In this document: piece after piece, positions 14,859 to 20,517 of the stretch | Layout of the letters: each line of letters begins with the position of its first letter | Numbering within the stretch: the first letter of the stretch is position 1 | Translations under genes and position numbers: made by a program | NCBI GenBank assembly: GCA_036268695.1 | Contig: DATATR010000234.1 | Span: 1 to 20,517 of the forward strand | DNA from: PMG-095 sp036268695 | GTDB taxonomy: Bacteria; Myxococcota_A; Polyangia; Polyangiales; Polyangiaceae | DNA length: 20,517 nucleotides | Direction of reading: 5' to 3' | Notes under the pieces: model-generated | The model's database searches: none | The model's input: only the letters and a program-made list of their open reading frames with translations | What the model was told of the DNA's origin: nothing

Positions 14859-16321
14859 TCACACATCTCGAGCTTTTTGAGTAGGTCGCGCTTTTTTTGG
14901 TGGTGTTCGCCGGTCCGCGCCAGGATTTCGCGCAGAAACTCGACCGCCCGCCGTTGCTGCGGTCCGCGATTGAGCATCACGCATTCGGCGCGCGCACTCA
15001 TCGCGGCATCCGTCACCTCCGCGCGCGACGGCACACCCGACTTATTGAGTGACTCGAGCACCTGCGTGGCCCAGATCACGGGCACGAGCGCGGCTTCGCA
15101 GAGCCAGAGGATTTCCTCTTGTGCTTCCGCCAGGCCGACGAAACCGAGCTCGACGGCCATGTCTCCGCGCGCCACCATCACGCCGACATGCGGGCTTTGC
15201 ATCGCCTGCAGCAATAGTCGCGGCAAAGAGCGGAATGCGCGCGGCGTCTCGATCTTGAGCACGATCCCGAGCGCGGTCGCCGCACGCGCTCGGAGCTCAG
15301 CCTGCAGTCGCACCACGTCCTCAGGGCTGCGCACGAACGAGAAGCCGACTGCATCAGCGCGCGTCACGATGAAATCGAGCGCTGCCAAATCCGCTTGCGT
15401 GAGCGAGTCGAGCGCGAGCTCGGTATCCGGAAAATTCAGGGTCTTACCGTATTTGATTTTGAGCTCTGGCTTTTGTACGAACGTCACTTCGAGCTCGAGC
15501 TGATCGCCGCTCGCGTGCACCACTTTGCCGATCAAGGCCGAATCGTCGTAGAACACTCGTTGCCCCGGCTTCACTTCGGACAACACTTGCGGCAATGTGA
15601 CGCCGAGCGCCACGTGCCTTCGTTCGTGCTTCGAGAGCCGCTTCTTGACGGCCTTGTCGCGCAACAAAAACAACGAATCTCCGAGCTCGACATGGCCTGC
15701 GCCGTCGTCTTCGTGCGCGCCGAGCGCACACGTGCGCGGGTTCGGCCCCGGCAGATCGCACAAAATGCGGCACGATCGCGAAGTCTGGCGTTCGGCAGTG
15801 CGCACCTGGTCGGCCAACTTGGACCAGCTCTTGCGATCGCCCTTTGCGCAGTTGATCCGTGCTACTTGCGCGCCGGCCTCGAGCAAGCGCGCGATCGCGT
15901 CGGCGTCAGCATCATCGGCCAGGGTGATCATGATGCGCGTGCTCGGAACTTCGCCGGTCGAACCGAGCAGCGCGCTGGCGTTGCGCTCGAGCTCGGCCTC
16001 CGGCGTGTCGAAATCGATTGCGGGCGGAGCTTGCGCTTCGGCACCCGAGACGAGAGCTCGGAGCGCGTGTGCCACCGCATCGAACGTCGGCAGCACGCAT
16101 TTCTCCATCCGGCCGAGCGAGCTCAACCCGAGCGTCGCGAGCTCGCGCTGCAGCGGCCGCAAATCGACGCGCCGGGCGGCGATGTAGTGAGCGAGATTTC
16201 GCGCGCCGCGCTGGAAGTGCGCGTGAACAGGCTCGAGCTCGGGGCCGAGCCGCGCTTCGTGTGCCAGCGCGGCCGCGCGCAGCTCGACGATTTGCTGAGA
16301 CAGCCGTTCGATTTGCGTCAT
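14855..16321 (-). CDS. Pyruvate kinase-like protein with N-terminal extension, lacking the C domain
   Basis: This 488-residue protein has an N-terminal helical extension of about 115 residues (RNLAHYIAARRVDLRPLQRE, then LGLSSLGR), which is recurrent in one branch of bacterial pyruvate kinase-like proteins. The barrel starts near 128 (TRIMITL). Retained landmarks: Arg155 and Asn157, Asp189, the B domain (about 198-295), the catalytic Lys356/Glu358 in LKIET, the metal ligand region ARGDMAVE with Asp387, and ATQVLES with Thr419. Changed landmarks: NFSH reads NCAK, DTKGPEIRT reads DLPGPNPRT, and the VMLSGETA loop reads VMLNRGP. The allosteric C domain is absent. Conversion of phosphoenolpyruvate to pyruvate is possible but not assured, and another enolate reaction may be catalysed. 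It lies 3 nt after the phosphate transporter gene and overlaps the oxidase gene by 4 nt. Confidence 0.85.
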   Translation of the reverse strand: MTQIERLSQQIVELRAAALAHEARLGPELEPVHAHFQRGARNLAHYIAARRVDLRPLQRELATLGLSSLGRMEKCVLPTFDAVAHALRALVSGAEAQAPPAIDFDTPEAELERNASALLGSTGEVPSTRIMITLADDADADAIARLLEAGAQVARINCAKGDRKSWSKLADQVRTAERQTSRSCRILCDLPGPNPRTCALGAHEDDGAGHVELGDSLFLLRDKAVKKRLSKHERRHVALGVTLPQVLSEVKPGQRVFYDDSALIGKVVHASGDQLELEVTFVQKPELKIKYGKTLNFPDTELALDSLTQADLAALDFIVTRADAVGFSFVRSPEDVVRLQAELRARAATALGIVLKIETPRAFRSLPRLLLQAMQSPHVGVMVARGDMAVELGFVGLAEAQEEILWLCEAALVPVIWATQVLESLNKSGVPSRAEVTDAAMSARAECVMLNRGPQQRRAVEFLREILARTGEHHQKKRDLLKKLEMCE

Positions 16322-16324
16322 CGG

Positions 16325-17319
<995 letters not shown>

Positions 17320-17320
<1 letters not shown>

Positions 17321-17949
17321 CAGGCGTTATCCAGCACGATGTTCTCGAGTACGTCAGCTACGTCGTTCGAGCGATCGGTGATCACCTCGAGTGTCTCGTA
17401 GATTTCTTTCCACTTCAGCAACTCACGCGCGTCTTGAACGTCGTCGAACAAGCGCGCGACGACATCGCGCGAGATTTCGTCCGAGCGCGTCTCGAGCCCG
17501 CGCAGTTCGCCGCACAAACTCAGAATGCGTTCCCCTGACTTGAGATCGCGCAGCAGCCGAATCGCTTCGCACAGTTTAGTCGACGCGTCGCGAGCGAGCT
17601 CGACGAGCTGGCGCACCTCAGCCGGGAAATGCCCGTTTTTGTAGCGGCTCAGGCAATAAGCCGATTGCTCGATCGCGTCCATCACGTCGTCGAGGCGCGC
17701 GATCAGGTCGTGTGTATCGAGGCGATCGAGCGGAGTGATGAACGTCTTGTGAAGCTCGAGGATGATGGAGCGCGCGAGATCGTCGCACTGGCTCTCGAAT
17801 TGTTTGATCTCACGCGCAGCCTGCGCCATGTCCGCTTGACCACAAGCATCGAACAAGAGCTGCCCGCTCTTCACGATCAGCTGCGAGTGCTGTTCGAGTT
17901 CGTCAAAAAAATGAGTCACCTTGGGTAAGAGCCGCATGCCCGTAGGCAT
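17320..17949 (-). CDS. DUF47 / PhoU-like accessory protein of the phosphate transporter
   Basis: This 209-residue all-helical cytoplasmic protein is related to PhoU and usually encoded beside PiT transporters. It has the family start MRLLPKVTHFFDELEQHS, a first bundle with DDLARSIILELHKTFITPLD and DRLDTHDLIARLDDVMDAIE, and the closing helix DRSNDVADVLENIVL. Acidic residues in these helices are thought to bind metal in PhoU proteins. It probably controls PiT activity. The start at 17949 has a GAGCGG-like SD 7 nt before it; homologues often start at the second Met (17937), which remains possible. It is the first gene of the minus-strand operon and diverges from the hydrolase gene. Confidence 0.93.
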
Positions 17950-18044
17950 AGATCAGCCGCTCGCGTTCTCCATGCATTCATCGCAACATATCGGTGATCC
18001 CTGTTTTCGGCTTTCTTGCCGTGAACACATTCCCGCCTCGACGA

Positions 18045-18072
18045 TTGATGTTCCGCAAACCGCCGCTAATAT
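18045..18072 (+). promoter_or_regulatory. Candidate sigma70-like promoter of the hydrolase gene
   Basis: TTGATG (18045-18050) and TAATAT (18067-18072) are 16 nt apart, ending 14 nt before the ATG at 18087. The -10 matches the TATAAT consensus at four of six bases, in an unusually AT-rich patch for this window. The region lies in the 137-bp divergent gap upstream of the phosphate operon. Confidence 0.35.
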
Positions 18073-18086
18073 CTAATGGATAGTCC

Positions 18087-18884
18087 ATGCAAGTTCGCAC
18101 AACGTGGTTGAGCGCGGCATTTTTGCTCGCGTTGACCCGAGCTCGAGCCGACGACCATCGCGTCACGCGCGACGCTCACGCAGGCGCTGCACCGGAAGCT
18201 CGACTCGCGCCGCTCGCCGGTGCTTGGCTCGAACCATTGCAGTTGCCCAATGGGAAGCTCGCTTATGTCGCGCCTCCGATTGGAGCGCGCGAGCCGCGTC
18301 CGCTTTTGGTCGCCGTGCATGGCGCGGGCGATCGCGCCGAGTGGGCGTGCGGCGGCTGGCGCTTGGCGACGAACGCCTATGCCTTCGTCGTGTGTCCGCA
18401 AGGTTTGAAGTTCGACAGCACGCGTTTCGCCTGGGATTCAGCGCGAACAATCGAGCGGAGTGTGCGCGAGGCACTGCTCGCCGTGCGCAGCCGCTACGCT
18501 GAATACGTCGCGCCCGGGCCGGTAATTTACCTTGGATTCAGCCAAGGCGCGACGCTCGCCGGCCCCACGCTGCTGGCGGAACCGCAGCGATTTTCCGCCG
18601 CCGCGCTGGCGGAAGGAGGCTATGCGCTGTCCGGAGACCGAGCCTTTCTTCGGCAGCTGCGCGACGCCGGCACGACGCGCGTGATGCTCGTTTGCGGAAC
18701 CGCAGGTTGCTTTCGCAACGCCGCGCTCGACAAGAAAAACTTCGACCGGGCCGGCATCGAGCTCTTCATCAGCGGCGACGCGCACGCCGGTCACAACTTG
18801 AATCGAGAGATGCAAACCGCGCTCCGCAAAAGCTTTCCCGCGTTCGTGTCGGGTTTGCCGGCGTGGCGTGATTTTTCTGGGTGA
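18087..18884 (+). CDS. Exported alpha/beta hydrolase
   Basis: This 265-residue protein has a signal peptide ending near residue 21 (LALTRARADD). The alpha/beta hydrolase core shows LLVAVHGAGDRAEW (oxyanion-hole strand and HG motif, 73-86), a Cys-rich pair (Cys88, Cys103), and the nucleophile elbow GFSQGA with Ser152. His236 in GDAHAGHN is a good catalytic His; the acid residue is not certain. The pattern resembles the carboxylesterase / dienelactone hydrolase / polyhydroxybutyrate depolymerase-like group, so an ester is the likely substrate. Cys203 and Cys208 (VCGTAGC) may form a disulfide, which fits export. No SD is evident. It is apparently a single gene, 96 nt before the PEBP gene. Confidence 0.85.
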   Translation: MQVRTTWLSAAFLLALTRARADDHRVTRDAHAGAAPEARLAPLAGAWLEPLQLPNGKLAYVAPPIGAREPRPLLVAVHGAGDRAEWACGGWRLATNAYAFVVCPQGLKFDSTRFAWDSARTIERSVREALLAVRSRYAEYVAPGPVIYLGFSQGATLAGPTLLAEPQRFSAAALAEGGYALSGDRAFLRQLRDAGTTRVMLVCGTAGCFRNAALDKKNFDRAGIELFISGDAHAGHNLNREMQTALRKSFPAFVSGLPAWRDFSG

Positions 18885-18968
18885 TTCTGATTCGTCAATC
18901 GGGGCACTTCGAGCACCGCATTGCGGCGCTGTAGCGAAATTGCGTATTGCCCGACAAAACCCGCGGGC

Positions 18969-18974
18969 TAGCAT
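18969..18974 (+). promoter_or_regulatory. Candidate leaderless -10 element (TAGCAT)
   Basis: TAGCAT ends 6 nt before the ATG at 18981, and a TTGCCC at 18947-18952 lies 16 nt upstream of it. No SD exists. The arrangement repeats that seen before 4019 and 12005. Confidence 0.35.
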
Positions 18975-18980
18975 GCTCGC

Positions 18981-19592
18981 ATGCGAAAGATTGCACTCTT
19001 CGGGTTCTTCTTCGCGTTGCCGTTCACTTTCGCGTGCCACGATCAAGGCGGCGCAGCGAGCGCGCCTGCTGGCGCGAATACGGTGAGCAGCGGCAGCGGC
19101 AATGGCAGCACGCCGCAAGTGAAACTCACGCTGAGCTCGACTGCGTTCACAGCGAATGGAGCGCTGCCCAGCAAATACTCGTGCGAAGGTCAAAACATCT
19201 CGCCGCCACTCGCCTGGAGCGGTGCGCCGCCGGACACGAAGAGCTTCGCGCTGATCGTCCAGGACCCCGACGCACCCGATCCGGCCGCGCCGACCAAAGT
19301 CGTCACGCATTGGGTCGTCTACGATTTGCCGGCAACCACCACGGCCATCGCCGAGGGCGGCGCGGATCTACCGAGCTCCGCCCATCAAGCAGAGAACGAA
19401 AAAGGCGATCCGAACTACATGGGCCCTTGTCCGCCCAAGGGCAATCATCGCTACTTCTTCAAACTCTATGCGCTCGACAGCGTGCTACCGGCACTCGATG
19501 GTTCGAAAGAAAAGGACATCGAGCAAGCCATTCAAGGCCACGTGATTGGCACCGGCCAGCTGATCGGGACTTATCAGAAGAGCGCGAGTTAG
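18981..19592 (+). CDS. YbhB/YbcL-type PEBP (Raf kinase inhibitor-like) lipoprotein
   Basis: This 203-residue exported protein starts with a Phe-rich signal segment ending at Cys19 (FTFAC, a loose lipobox), then an Ala/Gly/Ser linker to about residue 45. The PEBP fold follows: YSCEGQNISPPLAW, the ligand-pocket motif VQDPDAPDP, THWVVYDLP, and the second signature GPCPPKGNHRYFFKLYAL. Bacterial members bind small anionic or phospholipid-like ligands; their role is mostly unknown. Length without linker is standard (about 155 residues). Membrane anchoring at the outer envelope is inferred from the N-terminus. No SD was found, and a -10-like TAGCAT directly precedes the start. It is likely monocistronic. 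Confidence 0.93.
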   Translation: MRKIALFGFFFALPFTFACHDQGGAASAPAGANTVSSGSGNGSTPQVKLTLSSTAFTANGALPSKYSCEGQNISPPLAWSGAPPDTKSFALIVQDPDAPDPAAPTKVVTHWVVYDLPATTTAIAEGGADLPSSAHQAENEKGDPNYMGPCPPKGNHRYFFKLYALDSVLPALDGSKEKDIEQAIQGHVIGTGQLIGTYQKSAS

Positions 19593-19688
19593 CTTTATCC
19601 GCGCGAGGCGTGGGGCGCCCGCGCGCCAACCAAAAATCACGCCACGACGATCCCCGACCCCCTCCACTTCCAACATATGCCAGACGTG

Positions 19689-19707
19689 GGGGCTTGCCGC
19701 AAGCCCC
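19689..19707. repeat. GC-rich perfect hairpin (8-bp stem, 3-nt loop)
   Basis: GGGGCTTG, loop CCG, CAAGCCCC lies in the 201-bp gap between the PEBP and monooxygenase genes, 97 nt past the PEBP stop. There is no T-tract, so it is not a classic intrinsic terminator. It could be a REP-like element, a Rho-linked 3' end, or a structured leader of the next gene. The rest of the gap holds nothing recognisable. Confidence 0.5.
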
Positions 19708-19793
19708 GGGTCGTACCGCACAGTCGTCAACCGTGAACGACAGCCGACAACAACGAGGCTCGAGCGAATGACGAATCCGAATGCGGTGCGGCG

Positions 19794-20517
19794 GTGAAAC
19801 AACATGCCGTGGTGATCGTTGGAGGAGGTCCGACTGGCCTCATGTTGGCGGCCGAGCTGGCGCTCGCGCAGATCGATGTCGCCATCGTCGAGCGACGCCA
19901 AAACCAAGCTCTCGAGGGCTCGCGCTCACGCGGTTTGCTCTCCCGCACGATCGAGATCCTCGACCAGCGAGGAATCGCAGAGCGCTTCGTTGCGGAAGGG
20001 CAACGGCACCCAGCCGTCGGCTTCGCGCAGACTCGGCTCGACCTCAGCGACTTCCCGACTCGCCACAACTACCTACTCGGGATCTCGCAGAGCCGCACCG
20101 AGCAGATCTTGGCGGATTGGGTCTCGGAGCTCGCGGTGCCGATCTACCGCGGGTGTGAGGTGAGCGGTTTTGCCCAAGACGACACGAGCGTCGAGGTCGA
20201 GGTCGAGGTCGAGGTCGCGGGCGGCCGCTCGCTGCGCGCGCAATACCTCGTCGGTTGCGACGGCGGTCGCAGCCTGATCCGCAAGCAAGCCGGGATCGAT
20301 TTTCCGGGTTGGAATCCGTCAGTCAGCTACTTGATTGCCGAAGCTTCTATGACCGAAGAACCGCCCTGGGGCATCCGCCGCGCCGAGAAGGGCGTCAACG
20401 CCATCGGCAAACTCGAAGACGGCAAGCGCGTGGCAGTCGTGCTGATCGAAGATCAAATCAGGCAAGGCGACCAGCCCACGCTCAGCGAGCTCCGCACGGC
20501 GCTGATCGCCGCCTACG
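19794..20517 (+). CDS. FAD-dependent monooxygenase, PheA/TfdB-like (3' partial)
   Basis: The frame stays open to the window edge, so 241 residues of a protein usually near 400-550 are visible. The FAD-binding Rossmann motif GGGPTGLMLAAELA starts at residue 10, ending in the acidic VER that binds ribose. A conserved Arg-rich SRSRGLLSRTIEILDQRG segment follows, and the second FAD signature VGCDGGRSLIRKQAGI lies near residues 155-170. This is the aromatic hydroxylase (PheA/TfdB, polyketide hydroxylase) type that uses NAD(P)H and O2. The GTG start is the only in-frame start between the upstream stop (19734) and the FAD motif. A run of alternating Val-Glu codons is odd (see the repeat). The substrate cannot be predicted from this half. 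Confidence 0.88.
   Translation, partial: MKQHAVVIVGGGPTGLMLAAELALAQIDVAIVERRQNQALEGSRSRGLLSRTIEILDQRGIAERFVAEGQRHPAVGFAQTRLDLSDFPTRHNYLLGISQSRTEQILADWVSELAVPIYRGCEVSGFAQDDTSVEVEVEVEVAGGRSLRAQYLVGCDGGRSLIRKQAGIDFPGWNPSVSYLIAEASMTEEPPWGIRRAEKGVNAIGKLEDGKRVAVVLIEDQIRQGDQPTLSELRTALIAAY
20190..20216 (+). repeat. Hexanucleotide repeat (GTCGAG)4.5 in the monooxygenase gene
   Basis: Four perfect GTCGAG units plus GTC encode alternating Val and Glu. The run lies between the two FAD motifs, in a surface beta region by position. Slippage would keep the frame and add or remove Val-Glu pairs. Confidence 0.85.

Noticed and set aside
17950..18086. Pho box upstream of the phosphate operon
   Set aside because: No CTGTCAT-like direct repeats were seen on either strand of this 137-bp gap.
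19614..19627. GGCGC-CCGC-GCGCC stem after the PEBP gene as a terminator
   Set aside because: Only five pairs, and it is followed by A residues, not T, on the plus strand.

Overview
The window is about 20.5 kb of GC-rich DNA with dense genes on both strands. It looks like part of the chromosome of a myxobacterium (Myxococcota, probably Polyangia). The signs are Cys-rich DUF4215-type repeats around a fibro-slime domain, lipoproteins with Ser/Gly/Thr-rich linkers, a large multi-PAS/GAF hybrid histidine kinase, a homodimeric-type glycyl-tRNA synthetase, and few Shine-Dalgarno (SD) sequences. This taxonomic call is inferred from gene style, not from a marker gene. No rRNA, tRNA, CRISPR array, transposase or integrase was seen.

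Layout. 1-1779 is the 3' part of a secreted Cys-rich fibro-slime adhesin-like protein. 1902-3905 is a compact regulatory module: a candidate ECF42-type promoter, a PhnB-like VOC gene that has lost its middle, a YCII/DGPF protein, and an ECF sigma factor with a long helical C-terminal extension. 4019-5317 is a parallel beta-helix lipoprotein with a 24-bp tandem repeat. 5419-7041 is glyQS. 7220-8520 holds two overlapping genes for exported proteins, one Spy/CpxP-like and one a small Tyr/Trp-rich lipoprotein. 8550-12005 (minus) is an 1151-residue hybrid histidine kinase. 12325-13263 is a YihY/BrkB membrane protein. 13264-17949 (minus) reads, in transcription order, DUF47/PhoU-like protein, PiT phosphate transporter, pyruvate kinase-like protein, haem-oxygenase-like diiron oxidase and hemerythrin. 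The first four touch or overlap. 18087-18884 is an exported alpha/beta hydrolase, 18981-19592 a PEBP (YbhB/YbcL) lipoprotein, and 19794 to the window end an FAD-dependent monooxygenase cut by the edge.

How the genes work together. The sigma factor module appears self-contained: a TGTCGA-N17-CGACC element upstream of its first gene matches the signature reported for ECF42 target promoters, so the sigma factor probably activates its own operon and its DGPF partner. In the minus-strand cluster, DUF47 plus PiT is a standard low-affinity phosphate uptake pair. Attached to it, with a 3-bp gap and a GTGA overlap, are a degenerate pyruvate kinase without its C domain and an oxidase that keeps a full set of six diiron ligands. 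This pairing is the least explained part of the window and the best candidate for undescribed biology. Three genes (start codons at 4019, 12005 and 18981) have a TANNNT hexamer exactly 6 nt before the start codon and no SD, which suggests leaderless transcripts.
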